Assembly: GCF_032452875.1 (NCBI RefSeq)
Contig: NW_026893838.1
Coordinates: 186,001 to 250,000 of the forward strand
DNA length: 64,000 bases
Source of the DNA: Bos javanicus
Taxonomy: Eukaryota > Chordata > Mammalia > Artiodactyla > Bovidae
Reading direction: 5' to 3'
Under the pieces are notes generated by a model that was not told where the DNA came from, ran no database searches, and saw nothing but the letters and a program-made list of their open reading frames with translations. Made by a program: the position numbers and the translations under genes. This document shows, piece by piece, positions 38,584 to 53,071 of this stretch (the first letter of the stretch is position 1; each line of letters opens with the position of its first letter).

Positions 38584-39670
38584 TGATCACGTGACCCTGC
38601 AGGCACTGATCACGTGGCTGATCAAGTACAGATCACGTGACTGAGCATGCACTGATCTCGTGTCTGATCATGCACTGATCACGTGGCTATCATGCACTGC
38701 TCACGTGGCTGATCATGCGATGATCACGCAGCTAACATGTACTGGTCACATGACTGATCATGCACTGATCACGTGGCTGATCATACACTGCTCAGGTAAC
38801 TGATCACGTGGCTATCATGCACTGATCACGTGGCTGAACATGTACTGTTCACGTGGCTGATCACACACCTGTCACGTGACATATCATGCACTGATCACGT
38901 GGCACTCATGCACTGATCACCTGGCTGATCATACTCTGCTCACGTGGCTCGTCATGGAATGATCACATAGCTACCATATACTGGTCACGTAACTGATCAT
39001 GCACTGATCACGTGGATATCATGCACTGATCACGTGGCTGAACATGCACTGTTCACGTGGCTGATCACACACCTGTCACGTGACTGATCATGCACTGATC
39101 ACGTGGCACGCATGCACTGATCACGTGGCTGATCATACTCTGCTCACGTAACTGATCATGCACACATCACGTGGCTATCATGCACTTCTCACCTGGCTGG
39201 TCATGCAATGTTCACGTAGCTACCATATACTGGTCACGTGTCTGGTCATGCTCAGATCTCGTAAATGATCATGAACTGTTCAGTTGACTGATCATGTACT
39301 GATCACGTGACTTATCATGCACTGATCACGTGGCTATCATGCACTGCTCACGTGGCTGTTCATGCAATGATCACGTAGAAACCATGTACTGGTCACATGA
39401 CTGATCATGCACTGATCACGTAATTAATCCTGCACTGATCACATGACTCATCATGCACTGATCACGTGGCTGATCATGCACTCATCACGTGGCCATCATG
39501 CACTGCTCACGTGGCTGATCATGCAATGATCACGCAGCTACCATGTACTGGTCACATGACTGATCATGCACTGATCACATAATTGATCATGCACTGATCA
39601 CCTGGCTTATCATGCATTGATCATGTGACTGATCATGTGCTGATCATGTTTGGTGTCACACACTGATCAT

Positions 39671-39910
39671 GTGCCTCTGGAGGCAATGAACATAGAGCTG
39701 AGTAGGCAGGAATCAGTCAGCATGCTATAATCATGGAACTCAACTCTGAGAAATCATGCTGCTCAGCTGGCAATAATCAAATAGATGAGCAGGCATGAAT
39801 TACGCAGCACAGGTGGCAATTGTCAAGAAGATGACAGGCAGGAATCGTGCAGCTCAGCTGGAAAATGTCAAGCAGATGAGCAGACAGTAATCACGCAGCT
39901 CAGCAGGCCC
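39671..39910. repeat. B2 block (240 bp)
   Basis: B2 with CAGCATGCTATAATC and AGGCATGAATTACG variants shared with the block at 43,735. It marks the start of Domain IV-type sequence. Confidence 0.87.
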
Positions 39911-42395
39911 TGATCACGTGACTGAGCATGCACTGTTCACGTGGCTGATCACACACCTATCACGTGACTGATCATGCACTGATCATGTGACTGATCATGC
40001 ACTGATCACGTAGCTATCTTGTACTGATCACTTGGCTGATCATACACTCATCAGGGGACTGATCGTGCACTGAACATGGCGCTATAATGCATTGACTACA
40101 TGACTCCACATGCACTGATCACGTGGATGATCATGCACTGATCACGTGACTGACCATGCACTGATCACGTGACTGATAATGCACTGATCACGTGGCTGAT
40201 CATGCACTGATCACGTGGCTATCATGCACTGCTCACGTCGCTGATCTGGCAAAGATCACGTAGCTACCATGTACTGCTCACGTGACTGATCATGCACTGA
40301 TCACGTAATTGATCATGCACTGATCATGTGGCTGATCATGCACTGATCACGTGGCTGATCATACACTGATCACGTGACTGATCATGCACTGATCACGTGG
40401 CTGATCATGCACTGATCACGTGGCTATCATGCACTACTCACGTCGCTGATCTGGCAAAGATCACGTAGCTACAATGTACTGGTCACGTGACGGATCATGC
40501 ACTGATCACGTAATTGATCATGCACTGATCATGTGGCTGATCATGCACTGACCACGTGGCTGATCCTACAATGATCACGTGACTGATCATGCACTGATCA
40601 CCCGGCTGACCATGCACTGATCACGAAGCTGATCATACACTGATCACGTGACTGTGCATGCACTGATAACGTGGGTGATCATGCACTGATCAAGTGTTTG
40701 ATCATGCACTGATCACGTGGCTGATCATACACTGTTCATGTGCATGATCATGCACTAAATATGTTGCGGATCATGCACTGATCACGTAGCTGATCATACA
40801 CTGATCACCTGGCTGATCATACTCTGATCACCTGGCTGATCAGACACTGATCACGTGGCTGATCATACTCTGAACACGAAGCTGATCATACACTGATCAC
40901 GTGACTGCATGCACTGATCAATTGAGTGCCCATGCACTGATCACGTGGATGATCATACACTGATCATGTAACTGATCATGCACTAAAAAAATGGCTGATC
41001 AAGCCCTGATCACATGACTGATCATGCACTGTTCACGAAGCTGATCATACAATGATCACGTGACTGTGCATGCACTGATCACTTGGCTGATCATGCACAG
41101 ATCACATGGCTATCATGCACTGATCACTTGATTGTGCATGCAATAATCACGTGGATGATCATGCATTTATCACGTGGCTGATCGTGCACTAATCACAAGG
41201 GTGATCATGAACTGATCACGTGACTTAGCATGCTGTGATCTCGTGTCTGAATGGTGCTGATCATGTGACTAATCAAGAACTGATCACGTGGCTATCATGC
41301 AGTGATCACGTGACTGATTATGCACTGATCGCGAGGCTATCATGCACTGATCACATGACAGCTCATGCCATGATCGCGTGACTGATCATGCACTGATCAC
41401 GTGGCTATCATGCACTGATCATATGGCTAATCATACATTGATCACCTAAATAATCATGCACTCATCCCGGGGCGGTCTTGCACTGATCACGTGGCTGATC
41501 AGGCACTGATAACTTAGCTATCATGCACTGATCACATGACTGTGCAAGAACTGTTCACGTGGATATCATACACTGGACACGTGACAGATCATGCACTGAT
41601 CACGTGACTGATCATGCACTGATCTGGTGGCTATCATGCATTGATCACGTGATTGGTCATACACAGATCACGTGACTGATCATGCACTGATCACGTGACT
41701 GCACATGCACTGATCATGTAAATGTAGGCAATGATCACATGGCTATCATGCACTGATCACGTGGCTGATCATGCACTGATCACGAGACTGAGCATGCACT
41801 GATCACGTGGCTATCATGCATTGATCAATTGGCTATCATGCACTGATCACGTGGCTGATCATACACTGATCACGTGGCTGATCATGCACTAATCACGTTG
41901 CTTATCATGCACTGATCAGGTGGCTATCATGCACTGATCACGTGGCTGATCATGCACTGCTCACATGGCTGATCGTACACTGATCACGTGGCTGATCATG
42001 CACTAATCACGTTCCTTATCCTGCAATGATCAGGTTGCTATCATGCACTGATCACATGGCTGATCATACACTGATCAGGTGACTGCGCATGCACTGATCA
42101 CATGACTGATCATGCACTGATCATGTGGCTGATCATGCACTGATAAGCTGGCTATCATACACTGATCAGGTGACTGATCATACACTGATCACGTGGCTAT
42201 CATGCACTGATCATTGGTTGTGCATGCAATAATCACGTGGATGATCATGCATGTATCACCTGGCTGATCATGCACTAATCACAAGGGTGATCATGAACTG
42301 ATCACGTGACTTAGCATGCTGTGATCTCGGGTCTGAGTGGTGCTAATCATGTGACTAATCAAGAACTGATCACGTGGCTCTCATGCACTGATGAT

Positions 42396-42640
42396 GTGCC
42401 TCAGGAGGCAATAACCAAAGAGCTGAGCAGGCACGAATCACGCAGTCAGCAGGCAATAATCATGGACCTCAGCTGTGATGAATCATGCTGCTCAGCTGGC
42501 AATAATCAAGCAGCTGAATAGGCAGGAATCAGACGGCTCAGCTGGCCATTGTCAAGCAGATGAGCAGGCAGGAATCACGCAGCGCAGCTGGCAATTGTCA
42601 AGCAGCGGAGCAGACAGGAAAAACGGAGCTCAGTAGGCCC
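42396..42640. repeat. B3 block (245 bp)
   Basis: B3 subtype: starts GTGCCTCAGGAGGCAATAACC, lacking the TCTGG form of B1 and B2, and ends GGAGCTCAGTAGGCCC. Its GTGCC/TCAGGAGG junction is the empty counterpart of the LTR insertion site. Confidence 0.88.
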
Positions 42641-43734
42641 TGATCACGTGACTGAGCACACACTGATCACGTGACTGATAAAGAACTGATCACGAGGCTA
42701 TAATGCACTGATCATCTGACTGCGCATGCACTGATCATGTGGATGATCATACAATGATCACGTGGCTGATCACGCAATGATCACGTGACTGATCATGCAC
42801 TGATCACGTGGCTATCATGCACTGCTCACATGACTGAGCATGCACTGATCACGTAGCTATCATGCATTGATCACTTGGCTATCATGCACTAATCACGTGG
42901 CTGATCATGCACTGATCACGGGACTGTGCATGCACTGATCATGTGGATGATCATACACTGATCACGTGGCTGATCACGCAATGATCACGTGACTGATCAT
43001 GCACTGATCACGTGGCTATCATGCACTGCTCACATGACTGAGCATGCACTGATCACGTAGCTATCATGCACTGATCACTTGGCTATCATGCACTAATCAC
43101 GTGGCTGATCATGCACTGATCACGTGGCTGATCATGCAATGATAACCTGGCTATCATACACTGATCACGTGACTGATCATGCACTCTTCACTGGCCTGAT
43201 CATGCACTGATCCCGTGGCTGATCATGCAATGATCAGGAAGCTGATTATACACTGATCACGTGACTCTGCCTGCTGTGTGGCTGATCATGCACTGATCAC
43301 GTGGCTGATCATACACTGATCACGTCGCTGATCATGCACTGATCACGGTGCGGATCATGAACTGATCACGTGGCTGATCAAACACGATCACGTGGCTGTT
43401 CATGCACTGATCACGTGGCTGATCATACACTTATCAATTTACTGATAATGCACTGATCACGTGCCTGATTATGCACTGATCACGAAGCTGACCATACACT
43501 GATCACCTGGCTGATCATACACTGATCACGTGGCTGATCATGCACTCATCACGTGGCCATCATGCACTGCTCACGTGGCTGATCATGCAATGATCACGCA
43601 GCTACCATGTACTGGTCACATGACTGAGCATGCACTGATCACATAATTGATCATGCACTGATCACCTGGCTTATCATGCATTGATCATGTGACTGATCAT
43701 GTGCTGATCATGTTTGGTGTCACACACTGATCAT

Positions 43735-43974
43735 GTGCCTCTGGAGGCAATGAACATAGAGCTGAGTAGGCAGGAATCAGTCAGCATGCTATAATCATGG
43801 AACTCAACTCTGAGAAATCATGCTGCTCAGCTGGCAATAATCAAATAGATGAGCAGGCATGAATTACGCAGCACAGGTGGCAATTGTCAAGAAGATGACA
43901 GGCAGGAATCGTGCAGCTCAGCTGGAAAATGTCAAACAGATGAGTAGACAGTAATCACGCAGCTCAGCAGGCCC
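43735..43974. repeat. B2 block (240 bp)
   Basis: B2, 4,064 bp after its near-twin at 39,671. Confidence 0.87.
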
Positions 43975-44998
43975 TGATCACGTGACTGAGCATGCACTGT
44001 TCACATGGCTGATCACACACCTATCACGTGACTGATCATGCACTGATCATGTGACTGATCATGCACTGATCACGTAGCTATCTTGTACTGATCACTTGGC
44101 TGATCATACACTCATCAGGGGACTGATCGTGCACTGATCATGGCGCTATAATGCATTGACTACATGACTCCACATGCACTGATCACGTGGATGATCATGC
44201 ACTGATCAGGTGACTGACCATGCACTGATCACGTGACTGATAATGCACTGATCACGTGGCTGATCATGCACTGATCACGTGGCTATCATGCACTGCTCAC
44301 GTCGCTGATCTGGCAAAGATCACGTAGCTACCATGTACTGGTCACGTGACTGATCATGCACTGATCACGTAAGTGATCATGCACTGATCATGTGGCTGAT
44401 CATGCACTGATCACGTGGCTGATCATGCACTGATCACGTGGCTGATCATGCACTGATCACGTGGCTATCATGCACTACTCACGTCGCTGATCTGGCAAAG
44501 ATCACGTAGCTACAATGTACTGGTCACGTGACTGATCATGCACTGATCACGTAATTGATCATGCACTGATCATGTGGCTGATCATGCACTGACCACGTGG
44601 CTGATCCTACAATGATCATGTGACTGATCATGCACTGATCACCCGGCTGACCATGCACTGATCACGAAGCTGATCATACACTGATCACGTGACTGTGCAT
44701 GCACTGATAACGTGGGTGATCATGCACTGATCACGTGGCTGATCATACACTGTTCATGTGCATGATCATGCACTAAATATGTTGCAGAACATGCACTGAT
44801 CACGTAGCTGATCATACACTGATCACCTGGCTGATCATACTCTGATCACCTGGCTGATCAGACACTGATCACGTGGCTGATCATACTCTGAACACGAAGC
44901 TGATCATACACTGATCACGTGACTGCATGCACTGATCAATTGACTGCCCATGCAGTGATCACATGGATGATCATACACTGATCATGTAACTGATCATG

Positions 44999-47900
44999 CA
45001 CTAAAAAAATGGCTGATCAAGCCCTGATCACATGACTGATCATGCACTGTTCACGAAGCTGATCATACAATGATCACGTGTCTGTGCATGCACTGATCAC
45101 TTGGCTGATCATGCACAGATCACATGGCTATCATGCACTGATCACTTGTTTGTGCATGCAATAATCACGTGGATGATCATGCATTTATCACGTGGCTGAT
45201 CATGCACTAATCACAAGGGTGATCATGAACTGATCACGTGACTTAGCATGCTGTGATCTCGTGTCTGAATGGTGCTGATCATGTGACTAATCAAGAACTG
45301 ATCACGTGGCTATCATGCACTGATCACTTGGCTGATCATGCACAGATCACATGGCTATCATGCACTGATCACTTGATTGTGCATGCAATAATCACGTGGA
45401 TGATCATGCATTTATCACCTGGCTGATCATGCACTAATCACAAGGGTGATCATGCACTGATCACGTGACTTATCATGCTGTGATCTCGGGTCTGAGTGGT
45501 GCTAATCATGTGACTAATCAAGAACTGATCACGTGGCTATCATGCACAGATGATGTGCCTCAGGAGGCAATAACCAAAGAGCTGAGCAGGCACGAATCAC
45601 GCAATCAGCAGGCAATAATCATGGACCTCAGCTGTGATGAATCATGCTGCTCAGCTGGCAATCATCAAGCAGCTGAATAGGCAGGAATCAGACGGCTCAG
45701 CTGGCCATTGTCAAGCAGATGAGCAGGCAGGAATCACGCAGCTCAGCTGGCAATTGTCAAGCAGCGGAGCAGACAGGAAAAACGGAGCTCAGTAGGCCCT
45801 GATCACGTGACTGAGCACACACTGATCACGTGACTGATAATGCACTGATCACGAGGCTATAATGCACTGATCACCTGACTGCGCATGCACTGATCATGTG
45901 GCTGATCATACACTGATCACGTGGCTGATCACGCAATGATAACGTGACTGATCATGCAATGATCACGTGGCTATCATGCACTGCTCACATGACTGAGCAT
46001 GCACTGATCACCTAGCTATCATGCATTGATCACTTGGCTATCATGCACTGATCACGTGGCTGATCATGCACTGATCACGAGGCTGATCATACACTGATCA
46101 CGGGACTGTGCATGCACTGATCACGTGGCTGATCATGCACTGATCACGTGGCTGATCATGCACTGATAACCTGGCTATCATACACTGATCACGTGACTGA
46201 TCATGCACTGTTCACTGGCCTGATCATGCACTGATCCCGTGGCTGATCATGCAATGATCACGAAGCTGATCATGCACTGATCACGTGACTCTGCCTGCTG
46301 TGTGGCTGATCATGCACTGATCACGTGGCTGATCATACACTGATCACGTCGCTGATCATGCACTGATCACGGTGCGGATCATGAACTGATCACGTGGCTG
46401 ATCATACACTGATCACGTGGCTGTTCATGCACTGATCACGTGGCTGACCATACACTTATCAAATTACTGATAATGCACTGATCACGTGGCTGATAATGCA
46501 CTGATCACGTGGCTGATCATGCACTGATCACCTGGCTGATCATACACTGATCACATGGCTGATCATGCACTGATCACGTGTCTGATCATCCACTGATTTG
46601 AAGCTGATCATAGACTGATCACGTGATTCATGCACTGATCCCGGGGCTGATCAAGCACATATCAAGTGGCTGATCAAGCACTGATCACGTGACTGATCAT
46701 TCACTGATCACGTGACTGATCATGCACTGATCACGTGACTGATCATGCACTGATCACCTGGCTGATCATGCACTGATCACGTGACTGTGCATGCACTGAT
46801 AACTTGGCTGATCATGCCCTGATCACGAGGCTGATCATGCACTGATCACATGGCTGATCATACACTGATCACGTGCCTGATCATGCACTAATCACGTGGC
46901 GGAACATGCACTATTCACGTGGCTGATGATACACTGATCACGTGGCTGACCATACTCTGATCACGTGGCTGATCATACACTGATCACGCGGCTGATCATG
47001 CACTGATCACGTGTCTATCATGCACTAATCACGTGAATGGGCATGAACTGATCACTTACCTGTTCATGCAGTGATTCCGTGGCTATCATGCACTGATCAC
47101 GTGGCTGATCATGCACTGATCACATGACTGATTAAGCACTGATCGCGTAGCTATAATGCACTGATCACATGACTGCGCATGCCATGATCACGTGACTGAT
47201 CATGCACTGATCACGTGGCTATCATGCACTGATCACGTGGCTGATCATGCACTGATCACGTGACTGATTATGCACTGATCGCGAAGCTATCATGCACTGA
47301 TCACATGACAGCTCATGCCATGATCGCGTGACTGATCATGCACTGATCACGTGGCTATCATGCACTGATCATATGGCTAATCATACATTGATCACCTAAA
47401 TAATCATGCACTCATCCCGGGCGGTCTTGCACTGATCACGTGGCTGATCAGGCACTGATAACTTAGCTATCATGCACTGATCACATGACTGCGCAAGAAC
47501 TGTTCACGTGGATATCATACACTGGACACGTGACAGATCATGCACTGATCACGTGACTGATCATGCACTGATCTGGTGGCTATCATGCATTGATCACGTG
47601 ATTGGTCATACACAGATCACGTGACTGATCATGCACTGATCACGTGACTGCACATGCACTGATCATGTAAATGTAGGCAATGATCACATGGCTATCATGC
47701 ACTGATCACGTGGCTGATCATGCACTGATCATGAGACTGAGCATGCACTGATCACGTAGCTATCATGCATTGATCAATTGGCTATCATGCACTGATCACG
47801 TGGCTGATCATACACTGATCACGTGGCTGATCATGCACTAATCACGTTGCTTATCATGCACTGATCAGGTGGCTATCATGCACTGATCACGTGGCTGATC

Positions 47901-49619
47901 ATGCACTGCTCACATGGCTGATCGTACACTGATCACGTGGCTGATCATGCACTAATCACGTTCCTTATCCTGCAATGATCAGGTTGCTATCATGCACTGA
48001 TCACATGGCTGATCATACACTGATCAGGTGACTGCGCATGCACTGATCACATGACTGATCATGCACTGATCATGTGGCTGATCATGCACTGATAAGCTGG
48101 CTATCATACACTGATCAGGTGACTGATCATGCACTCTTCACGTGCCTGATCATGCACTGATCACGTGGCTGATCATGCACTGAATACGAAGCTGATCATA
48201 CACTGATCACGTGACTGTGCATGCACTGATAACTTGGCTGGTATGCACTAATCCCGTGGCTGATCATGCACTAATCACATTGCCGATCATGCACTGATCA
48301 CGTGACTGATCATGCACTGATCTGGTGCCTATCAGGCATTGATCCCGTGGTTGATCATACACTGATCACATGACTGATCATGCACTGATCACCTGGCTAT
48401 CATGCACTGATCACGTAGCTGATCATGCACTGATCAAGTGATTGAACATGCACTGAACACGTGACTGATCCTGCACTAATCACATGGCTATCATGCACTG
48501 ATCATGTGACTGCGCATCCACTGATCTCGAGGATGATCGTACACTGATCACGTGGCTGATCAGGAACTGATTACATGACTGACCATACAGTGATCACGTG
48601 TCTGAATATTGCTGATCATGTTATTGATCATGTGCTGATCAGGTGTGTATCATGCACTGATCACCTGACTGCGCATGCACTGACCATGTAACTGTAGGCA
48701 ATTATCACATGGCTATCATGCAGTGATCACGTGGATGATCATGCACTGACCATGCACTGATCACGTAGCTATCATGCATTGATCACTTGGCTGTCATGCA
48801 CTGATCACGTGGCTGATCATACACTGATCACGTGACTGCACATGCACTGATGACATGGCTGATCATACAGTGATCACGTGGCTGATCACGCACTGATCAT
48901 GTGGTTGATCATGCACTAATCACGTTGCTGATCATGCACTGATCAGGTGGCTATCATGCACTGCTTACGAGGCTGATCATGCACTGACCACATGGCAATC
49001 ATGCACTGATCACGTGTCTTATCATACACTGATCATTGACTGATCATGCACTGATCACGTGCCTGATCATTCACTGATCACCTGGCTGATCATGCACTGA
49101 TCACGAAGCTGATCATACACTGATCACGTGACTGCATGCACTGATCATTTCGATGATCATGCATTGATCAAGGGGCTGATCATGCACTGACCACGTGGCT
49201 GATCCTACAATGATCACGTGACTGATCATGCACTGATCACGCGGCTGACCATGCACTGATCAGGAAGCTGATCATACACTGATCACGTGACTGTGCATGC
49301 ACTGATAACGTGGGTGATCATGCACTGATCACGTGTTTGATCATGCACTGATCACGTGGCTGATCATACACTGTTCATGTGCCTGATCATGCACTAAATA
49401 TGTTGCGGATCATGCACTGATCACATAGCTGATCATACACTGATCACCTGGCTGATCATACTCTGATCACCTGTCTGATCAGACACTGATCACGTGGCTG
49501 ATCATACTCTGAACACGAAGCTGATCATACACTGATCACGTGACTGCATGCACTGATCAATTGACTGCCCATGCACTGATCACGTGGATGATCATGCGCT
49601 GATCATGTGACTGATCATG
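44999..49619. repeat. Domain IV higher-order unit 2 (4,621 bp)
   Basis: Contains one B3 block (45,555) and a long A array (45,800-49,619) with no B block or other feature. Confidence 0.82.
45555..45799. repeat. B3 block (245 bp)
   Basis: B3; GGCAATCATCAAGCAGC variant shared with the later three B3 blocks but not with 42,396. Confidence 0.88.
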
Positions 49620-50175
49620 CACTAAAAAAATGGCTGATCAAGCCCTGATCACATGACTGATCATGCACTGTTCACGAAGCTGATCATACAATGATCACGT
49701 GACTGTGCATGCACTGATCACTTGGCTGATCATGCACAGATCACATGGCTATCATGCACTGATCACTTGATTGTGCATGCAATAATCACGTGGATGATCA
49801 TGCATTTATCACGTGGCTGATCATGCACTAATCACAAGGGTGATCATGAACTGATCACGTGACTTAGCATGCTGTGATCTCGTGTCTGAATGGTGCTGAT
49901 CATGTGACTAATCAAGAACTGATCACGTGGCTATCATGCACTGATCACGTGGCTGATCATACACTGATCACGTGGCTATCATGCACTGATCACTTGATTG
50001 TGCATGCAATAATCACGTGGATGATCATGCATGTATCACCTGGCTGATCATGCACTAATCACAAGGGTGATCATGAACTGATCACGTGACTTAGCATGCT
50101 GTGATCTCGGGTCTGAGTGGTGCTAATCATGTGACTAATCAAGAACTGATCACGTGGCTCTCATGCACAGATGAT

Positions 50176-50420
50176 GTGCCTCAGGAGGCAATAACCAAAG
50201 AGCTGAGCAGGCACGAATCACGCAATCAGCAGGCAATACTCATGGACCTCAGCTGTGATGAATCATGCTGCTCAGCTGGCAATCATCAAGCAGCTGAATA
50301 GGCAGGAATCAGACGGCTCAGCTGGCCATTGTCAAGCAGATGAGCAGGCAGGAATCACGCAGCTCAGCTGGCAATTGTCAAGCAGCGGAGCAGACAGGAA
50401 AAACGGAGCTCAGTAGGCCC
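50176..50420. repeat. B3 block (245 bp)
   Basis: B3, 4,621 bp after the previous one. Confidence 0.88.
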
Positions 50421-51356
50421 TGATCACGTGACTGAGCACACACTGATCACGTGACTGATAATGAACTGATCACGAGGCTATAATGCACTGATCACCTGAC
50501 TGCGCATGCACTGATCATGTGGATGATCATACACTGATCACGTGGCTGATCACGCAATGATCACGTGACTGATCATGCACTGATCACGTGGCTATCATGC
50601 ACTGCTCACATGACTGAGCATGCACTGATCACCTAGCTATCATGCATTGATCACTTGGCTATCATGCACTAATCACGTGGCTGATCATGCACTGATCACG
50701 AAGCTGATCATACACTGATCACGGGACTGTGCATGCACTGATCACGTGGCTGATCATGCACTGATCACGTGGCTGATCATGCAATGATAACCTGGCTATC
50801 ATACACTGATCACGTGACTGATCATGCACTCTTCACTGGCCTGATCATGCACTGATCCCGTGGCTGATCATGCAATGATCAGGAAGCTGATCATACACTG
50901 ATCACGTGACTCTGCCTGCTGTGTGGCTGATCATGCACTGATCACGTGGCTGATCATACACTGATCACGTCGATGATCATGCACTGATCACGGTGCGGAT
51001 CATGAACTGATCACGTGGCTGATCATACACTGATCACGTAGCTACCATGCACTGGTCACGTGACTGATCATGCACTGATCAGGTAATTGATCATGCACTG
51101 ATCACGTGACTGATCTTGCACAGATCACGTGACTGATCATGCACAGATCACGTGACTGATCATGCACTCATCACGTGGCTATCATGCACTGCTCACGAGG
51201 CTGATCATGCAATGATCACGCAGCTACCATGTACTGGTCACATGACTGATCATGCACTGATCACATAATTGATCATGCACTGATCACCTGGCTTATCATG
51301 CATTGATTATGTGACTGACAATGTGCTGATCATGTTTGGTGTCACACACTGATCAT

Positions 51357-51596
51357 GTGCCTCTGGAGGCAATGAACATAGAGCTGAGTAGGCAGGAATC
51401 TGTCAGCAGGCTATAATCATGGAACTCAGCTCTGAGAAATCATGCTGCTCAGCTGGCAATAATCAAGTAGATGAGCAGGCAGGAATTACGCAGCACAGGT
51501 GGCAATTGTCAAGGAGATGACAGGCAGGAATCGTGCAGCTCAGCTGGAAATGGTCAAGCAGATGAGCAGACAGTAATCACGCAGCTCAGCAGGCCC
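51357..51596. repeat. B2 block (240 bp) in displaced Domain III-like segment
   Basis: B2 with GGAACTCAGCTCTG, as in Domain III copy 31,189. It lies in a stretch (51,030-52,830) that resembles Domain III more than its Domain IV neighbours. Confidence 0.86.
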
Positions 51597-52831
51597 TGAT
51601 CACGTGACTGAGCATGCACTGTTCACGTGGCTGATCACACACCTATCACGTGACGGATCATGCACTGATCATGTGACTGATCATGCACGTATCACGTGGC
51701 TATCATGCACTGATCACTTGGCTGGACATACACTGATCACGTGCCTGGTCATGCACTGATCACGTGGCTGATCATGCACTGATCACGTGACTGATCATGC
51801 ACTGATCTCGTGTCTGATCATGCACTGATCACGTGGCTATCATGCACTGCTCACGTGGCTGATCATGCGATTATCACGCAGCTAAAATGTACTGGTCACA
51901 TGACTGATCATGCACTGATCACGTGGCTGATCATACACTGCTCAGGTAACTGATCATGCACTGATCACGTGGCTATCATGCACTGATCACGTGGCTGAAC
52001 ATGCACTGTTCACGTGGCTGATCACACACCTGTCACGTGACATATCATGCACTGATCACGTGGCACTCATGCACTGATCACGTGGCTGATCATACTCTGC
52101 TCACGTGGCTCGTCATGGAATGATCACATAGCTACCATATACTGGTCACGTAACTGATCATGCACTGATCACGTGGATATCATGCACTGATCACGTGGCT
52201 GAACATGCACTGTTCACGTGGCTGATCACACACCTTTAACGTGACTGATCATGCACTGATCACGTGGCACGCATGCACTGATCACGTGGCTGATCATACT
52301 CTGCTCACGTAACTGATCATGCACACATCACGTGGCTATCATGCACTTCTCACCTGGCTGGTCATGCAATGTTCACGTAGCTACCATATACTGGTCACGT
52401 GTCTGGTCATGCTCAGATCTCGTAAATGATCATGAACTGTTCAGTTGACTGATCATGTACTGATCACGTGACTTATCATGCACTGATCACGTGGCTATCA
52501 TGCACTGCTCACGTGGCTGATCATGCAAAGATCACGTAGCAACCATGTACTGGTCACGTGACTGATCATGCACTGATCACGTAATTAATCCTGCACTGAT
52601 CACATGACTCATCATGCACTGATCACGTGGCTGATCATGCACTCATCACGTGGCCATCATGCACTGCTCACGTGGCTGATCATGCAATGATCACGCAGCT
52701 ACCATGTACTGGTCACATGACTGATCATGCACTGATCACATAATTGATCATGCACTGATCACCTGGCTTATCATGCAATGATCATGTGACTGATCATGTG
52801 CTGATCATGTTTGGTGTCACACACTGATCAT

Positions 52832-53071
52832 GTGCCTCTGGAGGCAATGAACATAGAGCTGAGTAGGCAGGAATCAGTCAGCAGGCTATAATCATGAAAC
52901 TCAACTCTGAGAAATCATGCTGCTCAGCTGGCAATAATCAAATAGATGAGCAGGCATGAATTACGCAGCACAGGTGGCAATTGTCAAGAAGATGACAGGC
53001 AGGAATCGTGCAGCTCAGCTGGAAATTGTCAAGCAGATGAGCAGACAGTAATCACGCAGCTCAGCAGGCCC
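52832..53071. repeat. B2 block (240 bp)
   Basis: B2, 1,310 bp before the A7 landmark, the same spacing as the block at 39,671. Confidence 0.87.

Larger units (their letters stand above)
22100..39910. repeat. Domain III: 23-bp satellite with ~6.29-kb higher-order repeat
   Basis: B blocks recur in a fixed order with a 6,289-6,291 bp period: 24,898 to 31,189 to 37,478 (B2), 25,782 to 32,073 (B1), 27,262 to 33,553 (B2), 29,168 to 35,459 (B2), 30,030 to 36,319 (B1). An earlier partial copy at 22,100-24,897 is offset by about 6,800 bp from its partner at 28,910, because it keeps about 500 bp (near 24,240-24,720) that the later copy lacks. The basic unit is the same 22-23 bp A unit as in Domain I. 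Confidence 0.9.
40981..44998. repeat. Domain IV higher-order unit 1 (4,018 bp)
   Basis: Runs landmark to landmark (A7 run). Contains B3 at 42,396 and B2 at 43,735. Between the two TGATCTCG marker units (41,237 and 42,322) it carries an ~870-bp module that in later units lies after the B3 block. Confidence 0.8.
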
